A stretch of DNA of 54,747 bases from positions 1 to 54,747 of the forward strand of contig JARKUF010000028.1 of NCBI GenBank assembly GCA_029974015.1, in the 5' to 3' direction. The translations under genes and the position numbers were made by a program. Under the pieces are notes generated by a model. The model did no database searches. It was given only the letters and a program-made list of their open reading frames with translations, and was not told the origin of the DNA. Position 1 is the first letter of the stretch; the number at the start of each line of letters is the position of its first letter. Origin of the DNA: Spirochaetota bacterium. Its GTDB lineage: Bacteria > Spirochaetota > UBA4802 > JAGODF01. Positions 1-7,688 of the stretch are shown here, piece after piece.

Positions 1-131
1 AGCCAAATGAGCTTCAACTCTCGTTGTTTTGACGTTCCCTGTGAAGGGAAATCTACGGGACGGCCGTATGCGGGAAAACTGCTTGTACGGACGTAACGGG
101 GGCTTGGCCATGGCGACATGGCCATTCCACC
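1..131 (+). mobile_element. 3' end of a probable group II intron (domain IV tail, D5, D6)
   Basis: Positions about 57-93 can fold like intron domain V: the arms CCGTA (63-67) and TACGG (86-90) enclose GCGG-GAAAA-CTGC, with a small 3'-side bulge. About 98-131 folds like domain VI: a GGCCATG/CATGGCC stem capped by a GCGA tetraloop, with an unpaired A at 124 a few bases before a probable 3' splice site near 129-131. A TTCCC/GGGAA hairpin at about 35-50 fits the end of domain IV. The usual AGC triad of D5 appears as GGC here, so the copy may be degenerate. The maturase gene would lie upstream, outside the window. The call rests on fold and order only; the exact 3' boundary is uncertain. Confidence 0.5.
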
Positions 132-140
132 CAAAAAAAA

Positions 141-596
141 ACAACTACTTGCTCAGAAGGTGTTACGCCGACTTTTAATGGTAAAAATCCTGTAATGGTC
201 GCTGCAGGAAAGAAAGCTGCATTAACAAGAGCCATGGGCTCTTATACGTTTGATGAACATTTAGGCAGGGTTGACGGAAAATTAAAAGAAATTGTGCTTA
301 TGTTGCAAAGCTTTGTCATGGGGATAGATGACTCAATTGAAGAAACCCCAAAAAAATATTACATTGCGTATAAATTAACACAAAACTTTGTTTGCATCGA
401 AGTTCAAAAGTCAAAAATTATTCTGTATTTGAAAATAAATCCTGAAGAAATTGGCGACATTCCAATAAATGCAAGAGATGTTAGAAATATCGGCCATTAT
501 GGAACAGGAGATTTGGAGTATGTTATAAAAAAAGAAGAAGAACTGGAAAAAGCAAAAGAATTAATACTCATAGCTTACAATAATATAGGAGGGTGA
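141..596 (+). CDS. DUF5655-domain protein, C-terminal exon, 5'-truncated by the intron
   Basis: The frame is open from the intron boundary and reads SEGVTPTFNGKNPVMVAAGKK before the first internal ATG at 195, so coding sequence clearly begins upstream of that ATG. The body (KYYIAYKLTQNFVCIEVQ, ARDVRNIGHYGTGDLEYV, closing in a lysine/glutamate-rich helix) matches the C-terminal domain of proteins labelled predicted transport protein/DUF5655, often found with nuclease-like N-terminal regions. Biochemical role unknown. Base composition is more AT-rich than the core genes here. What is seen is a C-terminal half directly behind an intron-like 3' end; that the 5' exon lies upstream is inference. 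If the intron still splices, the gene may be functional; otherwise it is a remnant. Confidence 0.6.
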   Translation, partial: TTTCSEGVTPTFNGKNPVMVAAGKKAALTRAMGSYTFDEHLGRVDGKLKEIVLMLQSFVMGIDDSIEETPKKYYIAYKLTQNFVCIEVQKSKIILYLKINPEEIGDIPINARDVRNIGHYGTGDLEYVIKKEEELEKAKELILIAYNNIGG

Positions 597-691
597 TTTC
601 GAATCCGCAAATTGGATATGGGGATCTTTAATGTAGGAGAAATATTATAAGGTAACCTAAAATAATTCAATTTATTAAGGTTTCAATAAAT

Positions 692-780
692 AGCAACTTC
701 TGACATATTCAGGAATTAAGATTCCTGTCCGCCTTCGACGGGCGGGAAATCCTAAGTATTTAGAGATTGTCAGAAATCCC
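692..780 (+). repeat. Dispersed intergenic repeat, copy R1 (diverged)
   Basis: Starts AGCAACTTCTGACA, close to the family left terminus. It carries the GC-rich hairpin core (GTCCGCC-TTCG-ACGGGCGG) and ends in TTTAGAGATTGTCAG. Outer arms TTCTGACA and TGTCAGAA (699-706 with 769-776) are a perfect inverted repeat. The rest of the 597-909 gap holds the def promoter and otherwise nothing I recognise. Confidence 0.6.
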
Positions 781-833
781 TTCTGAACTCTTGTCATTGG
801 AATAAGTTGACAAATCGAGTTTTCAGGGAAATA

Positions 834-862
834 TTGACTTTCAGCAGGAATGGTGCTATATT
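834..862 (+). promoter_or_regulatory. Sigma-70-type promoter upstream of def
   Basis: TTGACT (834-839), a 17-bp spacer and TATATT (857-862). Transcription would start near 869, about 40 bases before the def start codon. Confidence 0.65.
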
Positions 863-909
863 ACTTTAGCGCCATAATTTGCGTTTTTCAATTGTAAAAT
901 TTTTGGGAG

Positions 910-1443
910 ATGATGGTGAATACGCGCAATGAGACAATAGCTTATCAGCTCAGCTACTATGGGAGCGAGGTGCTCCGCAGGGTGGCCGATGAGGTGACAG
1001 AAATAGACCAGGAAGTGGCGGACCTGGTGGAGAACATGTTCCATGTGATGAAGAGGGAACGGGGTATCGGGCTCGCGGCGCCCCAGGTGGGGATTTCCAG
1101 AAAGATCATCGCGGTGGACCTGGAGGTGTACAGGGGGACCGTTTTTTCCCTCATCAATCCGGAGATCATAGGTGACTCCGGGGACGAGACCCTTTTCGAG
1201 GAGGGCTGCCTTTCCGTGCCGGGCATCATGCATGATGTGGTGCGCCCGGGGGAAATTTCGGTGAAGGGAATCACCCTGGAAGGAAAGGAAGTCCAGATTG
1301 ACGCTTCCGGCCTCATGGCCCGGGTGCTCCAGCACGAGATCGACCACTTAAACGGCATCCTGTTCATCGACCGCCTGGAAGACTATGTCCGCAAGGAGCT
1401 AACTCCCGAGCTTAAAAAAATTAAAAAGCTTAATAAAAGATAA
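910..1443 (+). CDS. def: Peptide deformylase
   Basis: Removes the N-formyl group from nascent proteins in the cytoplasm, using a bound divalent metal. All three family motifs are present: GIGLAAPQVG, EEGCLSVPG with the metal-binding cysteine, and QHEIDHLNG (the HExxH helix) with two histidines and the catalytic glutamate. Length of about 177 residues is normal. Two ATGs stand side by side at 910 and 913, preceded by GGGAG at 903-907; either could be used. A near-consensus promoter lies 50 bases upstream. Its usual partner fmt is 1.3 kb downstream instead of adjacent, the gap being occupied by an AT-rich foreign-looking gene and two dispersed repeats. Confidence 0.96.
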   Translation: MMVNTRNETIAYQLSYYGSEVLRRVADEVTEIDQEVADLVENMFHVMKRERGIGLAAPQVGISRKIIAVDLEVYRGTVFSLINPEIIGDSGDETLFEEGCLSVPGIMHDVVRPGEISVKGITLEGKEVQIDASGLMARVLQHEIDHLNGILFIDRLEDYVRKELTPELKKIKKLNKR

Positions 1444-1454
1444 AGGAAGCTCAG

Positions 1455-1512
1455 ATGATTATGCTTTCCGCCCGCCTTTGGCGGGCGAAAAAGCATAATC
1501 ATTAGAGGTTGC
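1455..1512 (+). repeat. Dispersed intergenic repeat, copy R2 (short form)
   Basis: A long hairpin: ATGATTATGC (1455-1464) pairs with GCATAATCAT (1493-1502) around a CGCCCGCC-TTT-GGCGGGCG core, followed directly by the family right terminus TTAGAGGTTGC. It lies 12 bases after the def stop codon and could also act as its terminator. It lacks the second (AT-loop) module of full copies. Confidence 0.75.
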
Positions 1513-1610
1513 ATTTGTTATTGTCCATAAATACTCGTGAGGAGACGCGGCTGTTGCCGATATAGCTTTTTTCCATTATTATTTTTTAATATTCATGGTA
1601 TTATTTTAAC

Positions 1611-2525
1611 ATGTGTAATACTTTAAGTTATGACAAATATAAATTATTTCTAGATTTATATTTTCCGCTTTTGCTGTATGCAAACAGCAAAATGAATATT
1701 GTAAAAAACATTAATTCCCTTGAGGAATTTAAAAAATTAGACATTAATGATAAATATAAAATCCGTAATGCTTTATATGACAATGTATCAATTTTTAGTG
1801 ACTTCATAAAAGAGAACCCGTTTAATTTTAAATCTAATGAAATCAATATTGTTGAATCATGGAATAAGCATCACATTAAAGGTTCATTCATCTTATTGAA
1901 ATATTTAAAAAAGTATAATTTGTTTTATGACAATAATGCTGAATTGTTATATGGTGTGCTAAATATTAACGATCCTTTTGAAAGTCTTTTTGGGAATACA
2001 CTTCCGGTTATTGTCCATACCATATTGCTGCCTTTTGATAACTCTATTATTTATGATGGTTTATTATCTTATGATGATATTCATTTTGGAAGTGGCATCA
2101 AATCTCAAATAAGGGAACTTACTGAAATATCAAAATTAGAACATGGCATTATCACATCGCTGCCATATAATACAATTGCGAATACTTCAGCTAAAGAAAA
2201 ACTGGATTTCTATTTAAGAGATAAAAAATCCAGGCTATATTACAAAGATTCTATTGAAAAATTGATTTCGAATGATGATGAGTTAAAATCTTATTATTTC
2301 CAGTTTATGGGGAAAGTTCATTCAAAGGACATTCAAAAAAAGCTAAAAATATATAGTATTACTGAAGCCTATTTTGCGATTATTCTTGATACTGTGATTT
2401 GCTCAGCAAAAACCAGAGATGAGCTTGAAAAGGCCATAGCTAGTTTAATTCCAAATATAAATGAAGACTTAGTATATGTATTTCATTATAAGGGAGTTCG
2501 CAAAACACCGACAAAAACGACGTAA
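1611..2525 (+). CDS. AT-rich hypothetical protein inserted between def and fmt
   Basis: A 304-residue soluble-looking protein rich in Asn, Lys, Ile and Tyr, with no signal peptide, no transmembrane segment and no catalytic motif I recognise. The central stretch around VIVHTILLPFDNSIIYDGLL recalls a motif I have seen in uncharacterised proteins of mobile or defence-type islands, but I cannot name a family. Codon use and base composition are strikingly AT-rich compared with def and fmt on either side, indicating transfer. No good ribosome-binding site precedes the ATG; a TATTAT box sits just upstream. It is bracketed by repeat R2 on the left and R3 on the right. Confidence 0.6.
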   Translation: MCNTLSYDKYKLFLDLYFPLLLYANSKMNIVKNINSLEEFKKLDINDKYKIRNALYDNVSIFSDFIKENPFNFKSNEINIVESWNKHHIKGSFILLKYLKKYNLFYDNNAELLYGVLNINDPFESLFGNTLPVIVHTILLPFDNSIIYDGLLSYDDIHFGSGIKSQIRELTEISKLEHGIITSLPYNTIANTSAKEKLDFYLRDKKSRLYYKDSIEKLISNDDELKSYYFQFMGKVHSKDIQKKLKIYSITEAYFAIILDTVICSAKTRDELEKAIASLIPNINEDLVYVFHYKGVRKTPTKTT

Positions 2526-2650
2526 TTTGCTAAACTCAGAGAAGATTGTCACATTGGCTTTCGCCGCTCTATGGCCGTTATCGTATAAGCAGGAAAGCCT
2601 CAAGAAAAAAGATAAGCGCAAAAATAAAAATACTTGTTGAGCCTTAAGTG

Positions 2651-2740
2651 TGACAGCAGTTACAATTCAAGGGACCCGGAACTATATTTTTTTGTGATCT
2701 CACATGTTTTTTAAGACCGCCCTTATAATTTGAGGTTGCC
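2651..2740 (+). repeat. Dispersed intergenic repeat, copy R3 (right portion)
   Basis: Contains the linker TGACAGCAGTTACAATT (2651-2667) shared with R8, and ends in TTTGAGGTTGCC at 2740, directly before the fmt ATG at 2743. The GC-rich left hairpin is absent here; R2 on the other side of the AT-rich gene carries such a hairpin. Confidence 0.6.
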
Positions 2741-2742
2741 TC

Positions 2743-3675
2743 ATGAAAATTGGTTTCTTCGGAACCCCGGACATCGGCGCCTTTTGCCTTCGGGCGCTCG
2801 CCGCTAATTTCGAAATTCTCTTTGCCGTCACCGGGGCGGACAGGCCCGCTGGGCGGCGTCTCCAACTCCAGGCCCCTCCGGTTAAGGAAGCCGGACTGGA
2901 GCTGGGCATTCCCGTCCTCCAGCCGGGAGACCTTCGCGATGAAAACTTCCTTTTTGAACTTGAACGATATCCCGCCGACATCTATGTCGTCGTGGCCTAT
3001 GGGAAAATCATTCCCCGGGCGGTATTCGACCGTCCTCCCCTGAAGACGATAAACCTGCATCCGTCCCTCCTGCCCAGATACCGGGGGGCCGCACCAGTGG
3101 AGTGGGCCCTCATAGGAGGGGAGGCGGTGACCGGCATCACAGTCCAGCTCATCAACGAGAAGCTCGACGCGGGTGACATCCTGGCCCGGGAAAAAATTGA
3201 CGTTGGGCGGGACATGACCGCCGGGGAGCTCTACGACATCGTGCTGCCTAAGGGCGCGGCCCTGCTGGCCGATACAATCGGCCGCCTGGGATCGGGCGGC
3301 ATCATCCCGGTGAAACAGGAGGAAGAGGAGGCGACGTACTGCGGCAAGATCGACAGGGAGCTGGCGCGGGTGGACTGGACAAAGACGGCCGAGCAAATAC
3401 ATAATCTGGTGCGTGGCTTAAACCCGAAGCCCGTGGCGTGGACGGAATTTCGAGGGAAAAGCGTGCGCATCTGGAAGACCTCCATCCCGGAAGGGATGGA
3501 GGGGGCCGTCCTCGGGCCGGGGGAGCTTCGAGTTCACGGGAAGAAAAGGCTTCTGGCCGGGACCGGCAGCGGCGTTATCGAGATAAAGGAGATCCAGCCC
3601 GAGACGAAAAAGCTGATGGACGGGCTTGCCTTCATAAACGGATACCGGATTTTAGCAGGGGAGAAACTGGGGTGA
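2743..3675 (+). CDS. fmt: Methionyl-tRNA formyltransferase
   Basis: Transfers a formyl group from 10-formyltetrahydrofolate to the initiator methionyl-tRNA in the cytoplasm. The N-terminal Rossmann-type formyltransferase domain starts MKIGFFGTPDIG. The signature INLHPSLLPRYRGAAPVEWA carries the catalytic Asn and His, and LDAGDIL supplies the Asp. A C-terminal OB-fold region (about residues 205-305) is present. Length 310 is standard. The start lies only two bases beyond the right end of repeat R3, so the repeat supplies the leader: GAGG of GAGGTTGCC may serve as the ribosome-binding site. Co-occurs with def as usual, but separated by an insertion. Confidence 0.96.
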   Translation: MKIGFFGTPDIGAFCLRALAANFEILFAVTGADRPAGRRLQLQAPPVKEAGLELGIPVLQPGDLRDENFLFELERYPADIYVVVAYGKIIPRAVFDRPPLKTINLHPSLLPRYRGAAPVEWALIGGEAVTGITVQLINEKLDAGDILAREKIDVGRDMTAGELYDIVLPKGAALLADTIGRLGSGGIIPVKQEEEEATYCGKIDRELARVDWTKTAEQIHNLVRGLNPKPVAWTEFRGKSVRIWKTSIPEGMEGAVLGPGELRVHGKKRLLAGTGSGVIEIKEIQPETKKLMDGLAFINGYRILAGEKLG

Positions 3676-3727
3676 TGCATCGAACTGCCGGGTGTTGTCG
3701 GAGATATTCGCTACCGGGGAAAAAAAG

Positions 3728-4648
3728 ATGAAGGAACCGCGGTACCTGCGTCTTTTCGAATCCGGGGAGCTTCGCCGAAGGGCCGACCGGGCCCGGGAGA
3801 TCATTCGGGAGTGCGCCTTATGCCCCCACGAGTGCCGAGTCGACAGGACCGCAGGGGAAAGGGGCAAGTGCAGGAGCGGAGAGCTCCCCATCGTCTCCTC
3901 ATTCCATCCCCACATGGGGGAAGAGTCCTGCCTCGTGGGGCGAAACGGCTCCGGCACCATCTTTTTCACGAATTGCAATCTCGCCTGCATTTTTTGCCAG
4001 AACTACGACATCTCCTGGCTTGGAAGCGGGGACGAGGTTTCTTTCGAAGACCTTGCCGGGATGATGCTGTCCCTTCAGGCCCGTGGATGCCATAATATCA
4101 ACCTCGTCTCCCCCACTCACATGGTGTACGCCATACTTGAAGCGCTCGCCCTCGCGATACCGGCGGGGCTTCGCCTGCCGCTGGTGTACAACTCCGGGGG
4201 ATATGATGCCGTGGAAACCCTGGAGCTTCTGGAGGGCATTATCGACATCTACATGCCCGACTTCAAGTACATTGACGAGGATACTGCCGGGAAGCTGAGC
4301 GGCGCCAGGGACTATCCCCGGCGCGCGAAGGACGCTTTGAAGGAGATGCACCGTCAGGTGGGAGACCTGGAAATGGATGGTCGCGGCGTCGCGACGAGGG
4401 GGCTTCTGGTGCGCCATCTGGTCTTGCCGAACGGGTTGGCCGGAACGGCCGGGGCGGCAAAGTTACTGGCATGGCTTTCCAGGGACACATATATCAACAT
4501 CATGGACCAGTACCGCCCGGAGTACCGCGCCCGGGAATGCTTTGACCTGAGAAGAAGGACGACCCTCGAAGAGTACGATGCGGCGGTGGAAATGGCCCGC
4601 GAAGCGGGGCTTCGCAGGTTCGACGATAGAAGGCGGGGATGGCGGTGA
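3728..4648 (+). CDS. Radical SAM protein, PflX-like (COG1313 type)
   Basis: A cytoplasmic iron-sulfur protein related to pyruvate formate-lyase activating enzymes; the substrate of this subfamily is unknown. The N-terminal region has the cysteine pattern CALCPHEC...GKC, and the SAM-binding [4Fe-4S] motif is FTNCNLACIFCQNYDIS (CX3CX2C). It is followed by the SPTHMVYAILEAL and VYNSGGYD stretches typical of the family. I place the start at the ATG at 3728, which gives the family-like N-terminus MKEPRYLRLFESGEL; a GTG at 3692 would add 12 residues. It follows fmt by 52 bases on the same strand and is probably cotranscribed. Confidence 0.88.
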   Translation: MKEPRYLRLFESGELRRRADRAREIIRECALCPHECRVDRTAGERGKCRSGELPIVSSFHPHMGEESCLVGRNGSGTIFFTNCNLACIFCQNYDISWLGSGDEVSFEDLAGMMLSLQARGCHNINLVSPTHMVYAILEALALAIPAGLRLPLVYNSGGYDAVETLELLEGIIDIYMPDFKYIDEDTAGKLSGARDYPRRAKDALKEMHRQVGDLEMDGRGVATRGLLVRHLVLPNGLAGTAGAAKLLAWLSRDTYINIMDQYRPEYRARECFDLRRRTTLEEYDAAVEMAREAGLRRFDDRRRGWR

Positions 4649-4652
4649 TGCA

Positions 4653-4683
4653 GGGAAAGCGGGGAGACCGTCTCCGCTTTCCC
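4653..4683. terminator. Hairpin between convergent genes
   Basis: GGAAAGCGGGGAGA and TCTCCGCTTTCC pair around a short loop between the end of the radical SAM gene and the end of the minus-strand lipoprotein gene. No long T-run follows, so it is only a possible bidirectional terminator. Confidence 0.4.
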
Positions 4684-4705
4684 CGCGCTTCCCGGAGGAG
4701 GGCTG

Positions 4706-4972
4706 CTACTCCTTCGGTTTAAGCCGTATCTTGCCGAGCTCCTCCTGGAGCTTCTGGTCCGTTCGCGCCCTCTCCTCGAAGGTTTGATACTGCTCAAGAG
4801 AAAAGCCGAATTTTTTAGCCACGGCCTCTTTCGATGCGGGAGTGAGGTCCGTCTTGAGTATCTCGTCCTCAATCTTGATGAAATCGAGGGTCGTCATTTC
4901 TGCCTTTCCCCCGCAGAAGCTCACTGTAAGGGCAATGGCAATGATAAGCGGCAAAATCGAAATTGTTCTCAT
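4706..4972 (-). CDS. Small putative lipoprotein
   Basis: 88 residues: a signal peptide (MRTISILPLIIAIALTVSFC) with a loose lipobox VSFC of the spirochaete kind, then about 65 charged residues that look helical (SKEAVAKKFGFSLEQYQTFE). Probably anchored to a membrane by a lipidated Cys20. A good ribosome-binding site (GGGAGG) precedes the ATG. It is downstream of, and on the same strand as, the large exported protein ending at 5078 and may share its operon. Function unknown. Confidence 0.65.
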   Translation of the reverse strand: MRTISILPLIIAIALTVSFCGGKAEMTTLDFIKIEDEILKTDLTPASKEAVAKKFGFSLEQYQTFEERARTDQKLQEELGKIRLKPKE

Positions 4973-5077
4973 GATGCCTCCCGGGTATTCCGTGTAGTGT
5001 GCTGGTATGATTAAATCTTACGGGGCGGGAGCGAGGATGTCAAGAGAAAATATCGTCCCGGGGCGGTTTCGAAGCGT

Positions 5078-7636
5078 TCATTTTATCAGGGAGTCACGCA
5101 ACTTTTCCATTTTGCGATGGAAGAACCCGTAGCGGTCCCTGGGTGCCAGGCCGGATATAATCACCGTGTTCGTCCCGTCGATAATCGCATATGATTCCCT
5201 CACCAGGGAAGCGCTGTCCCGCGCGATGGTCCAGTAGTAGTCAAGCTCTCCCTGGCGCCCCCACTTTCCCTTCATCACGCGGCTGCCGATTTTTTCATGC
5301 CAGGCGCTGGAAAGCTCGTTCAGGGGTCCCTGGTCGGCATGGCCCCATTTAACCACCTCGATGGAGGCGGAGCTGTCCCGACTGCGGAACATCTTGACAA
5401 CGCCCCGTCCCGTATGGTATGGCCCCGTTTTTTCCTCGACCCATCCTCCCGGGAGGGAGAATTTCAGAGCGATGCCCTCGCATTCCACTGGAATGCCCGC
5501 GGCTTCCCGGCCTCCCGCCTTCTTCGGACGCCAGTCGCGCTTCATCGAAGCCGCGGCTAACTTCATCACCGCCTTGCTGTCGACCTCGGCGACATTGCTG
5601 TCGGTCATGGTCCAGCCGCCCACTGTAACTGAAGGCGTCGAATCTAAAAGAGACAGCATCTTCCCGGACTCATGTTGGGACATTGCAGGGCCGGTGGGAA
5701 TGCCGTTTTGACGGTAAAAGTTTTCCAGGGAACGTATCCGGGAGAGCTGGGCGCGTATTTCTTTTCGCAGGTATTCCCTGGAGGCGCGTTCGCTCTCAAT
5801 GCGCTTTACGTCGAAATCTTCAAGGCGGGGAAGGAGTGTCCCCGCCTGTATAGCTTCTTCACGCTCCTGTGCCGCGGTTCCTCCATCGGCCTCCTCAAGC
5901 CTTTTATAGAGGTCATGATAATTCCTGAGGGCCTTTTCCGAATAGACGAGCGTCCCGTATAAGGCGGCATAATCGTGAAGAATTGCGGTCATCTGGTCCA
6001 TGTCAAACTGGGCGATCCCCGCTTCCCTTCTGTCGTTCTTCTCCACGCGCCTGCGCGAGAGCTCACCGACCTTCGCGATAAACGAGTCGTGGGCGGACAG
6101 TGAATCGCGCCCGGCCTGGTTCAAAGCTTCGAAAACCTCGGCCCTGGCCTTTTTAAGGCCGGTGATTTGTCCGGGAGTAAGATGGGGATAAAGTGACCGG
6201 TCGGCTTCCATGGATGGGCGGAGCGGCGCGAAAATACCGGGGATGTTTTTCACAAAAACAGAATATTTCCTATGGTGGTCCGGCGATTTGACGGAGGCTA
6301 TGGCGGCGCTTTTTTCCGCAAGGGACCGAGTGAAATTGAAGTAAGCGATGTTCCTGTCGGCGCGATAGCGGTAATCGGCGGCGAGGGCGCCGCCGTCGAC
6401 GGCGCGGCTTAGAGATGCCCATTTCACGAAGGAGACCGAGGCTTCAGCGTAAGCGGAAGCGAGGCGGCGGCGGTCGGCGAGCCCTTTCTTCGCGGCGTCG
6501 AGGGAAGGATTTTTTGGGCAGACGCCCTCTTTGCAGGCACGGACCCTTTTTTCGGCGGGGCGGAGCAGCCTCTCGGCGGTTTCGGTAAGGGCCGCCGCGG
6601 CGTTTTCAAAGAAAAGGCCGTCCTCTTTCCCTGTGACCGCCGCCAGGAGCTTTCTGCGGCGCGTGTCCATGGCGCTGATGATGCGTGATGGTTCCGGAAG
6701 GCGGAAGCCGCCGGATGCCGCGGCCTTCTCCTGTCGCGCGCCGCCAATTTCCGCAAGCGCGCGGGCCGCGCGCCTGTCGAAGTACAGATGGTCAAGGGAG
6801 AGGATGTTGCGGGAAAAATATTCCGCCTTGCTCTGCAGGGCGGGGGCATCCTGTAAATACATGCGCGTTTCTTCAATCCGTTTAACTTCCCTGTCCAGGG
6901 AAATGACGCGGGAGCGCCATGTCCAGCTCCTCTCCATGGCCTCTTCCATCTCCGGGTTTGCGGTGAATGAAAGCGTAGAACATTCCTCTATGCATTTTTG
7001 ATTAATAAGTTCTCTGAGGGCCGTAATGTCGCCCCCCCCATTGAGGCCGGAGGAAGGGGACATGAGATGCTTTTCGATATTTTCCGTCGTTACGCGGTAC
7101 GCCTCATCGAACCGGGCGATGACGCTCCCTATCACTGTCTCCAGGACAAGGGCGGAGGCTTCGGACGGCCTCAGCGCCAGGGAAGGGATGTCCGATGTTG
7201 CCGGGTCCGTAAGCTGTGGCGCGATCTGGTGTATTCGCGCCGAAGCCTTCGCGGCGAAGGCTTCCCTGACTTCGGCAGATATGCGGGCGTTCCCGGCGCC
7301 TTCATGTATTAGTTCAAGACATCTGAGAGAAAAAACCGGTAAAAGGGCCTGGCGGACATAAGTCCGAATCTCTTCCTTTGAAAGCGACTGCGGTTCGGTT
7401 GAGAGGTTCTTTTTTAAAAGTTCGAGGGTGTCCCCGCCCCGGGCCATTTCACGGTCGATGAGAGAGATGATGCCCCTTTCCTGTGGGCGGGTTTGTTCCG
7501 CGCCGAGCTCTTTCTTACGCTCAGCTAATTCATTGATGCGCACCTGCCACCAGGCCGTGCGCTGGGCGATGAAGGCATGGGCGGACGCGGCGGCGAACAC
7601 GGCGATCAGTATGGACGATATCGTTGTCAGGCGCAT
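5078..7636 (-). CDS. Large exported helical protein of unknown function
   Basis: 852 residues. An N-terminal signal or anchor segment (about residues 5-24, ending AHAFIAQ) is followed by about 650 residues of charged, mostly helical sequence with many Arg/Glu/Ala runs that suggest coiled coils. A C-terminal domain (about residues 700-852, starting near EGIALKFSLPGGWVEEKTG and ending NTVIISGLAPRDRYGF) resembles the beta-sheet, PsbP-like folds seen at the end of some secreted proteins. No enzymatic motif is visible. It is probably periplasmic. It sits between two other exported-protein genes on the same strand (gap of 52 bases to the upstream gene), so the three likely form one envelope-related operon. 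I do not recognise a family. Confidence 0.7.
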   Translation of the reverse strand: MRLTTISSILIAVFAAASAHAFIAQRTAWWQVRINELAERKKELGAEQTRPQERGIISLIDREMARGGDTLELLKKNLSTEPQSLSKEEIRTYVRQALLPVFSLRCLELIHEGAGNARISAEVREAFAAKASARIHQIAPQLTDPATSDIPSLALRPSEASALVLETVIGSVIARFDEAYRVTTENIEKHLMSPSSGLNGGGDITALRELINQKCIEECSTLSFTANPEMEEAMERSWTWRSRVISLDREVKRIEETRMYLQDAPALQSKAEYFSRNILSLDHLYFDRRAARALAEIGGARQEKAAASGGFRLPEPSRIISAMDTRRRKLLAAVTGKEDGLFFENAAAALTETAERLLRPAEKRVRACKEGVCPKNPSLDAAKKGLADRRRLASAYAEASVSFVKWASLSRAVDGGALAADYRYRADRNIAYFNFTRSLAEKSAAIASVKSPDHHRKYSVFVKNIPGIFAPLRPSMEADRSLYPHLTPGQITGLKKARAEVFEALNQAGRDSLSAHDSFIAKVGELSRRRVEKNDRREAGIAQFDMDQMTAILHDYAALYGTLVYSEKALRNYHDLYKRLEEADGGTAAQEREEAIQAGTLLPRLEDFDVKRIESERASREYLRKEIRAQLSRIRSLENFYRQNGIPTGPAMSQHESGKMLSLLDSTPSVTVGGWTMTDSNVAEVDSKAVMKLAAASMKRDWRPKKAGGREAAGIPVECEGIALKFSLPGGWVEEKTGPYHTGRGVVKMFRSRDSSASIEVVKWGHADQGPLNELSSAWHEKIGSRVMKGKWGRQGELDYYWTIARDSASLVRESYAIIDGTNTVIISGLAPRDRYGFFHRKMEKLRDSLIK

Positions 7637-7688
7637 GGCGTTTCCCGGGACATAGTGCTTTCCTCATCTGCACAGCCGATGAAAAACG

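Noticed and set aside
4653..4683. Riboswitch or sRNA in the hairpin between convergent genes
   Set aside because: A simple stem at the junction of two convergent genes is explained by a terminator, and nothing else is conserved.
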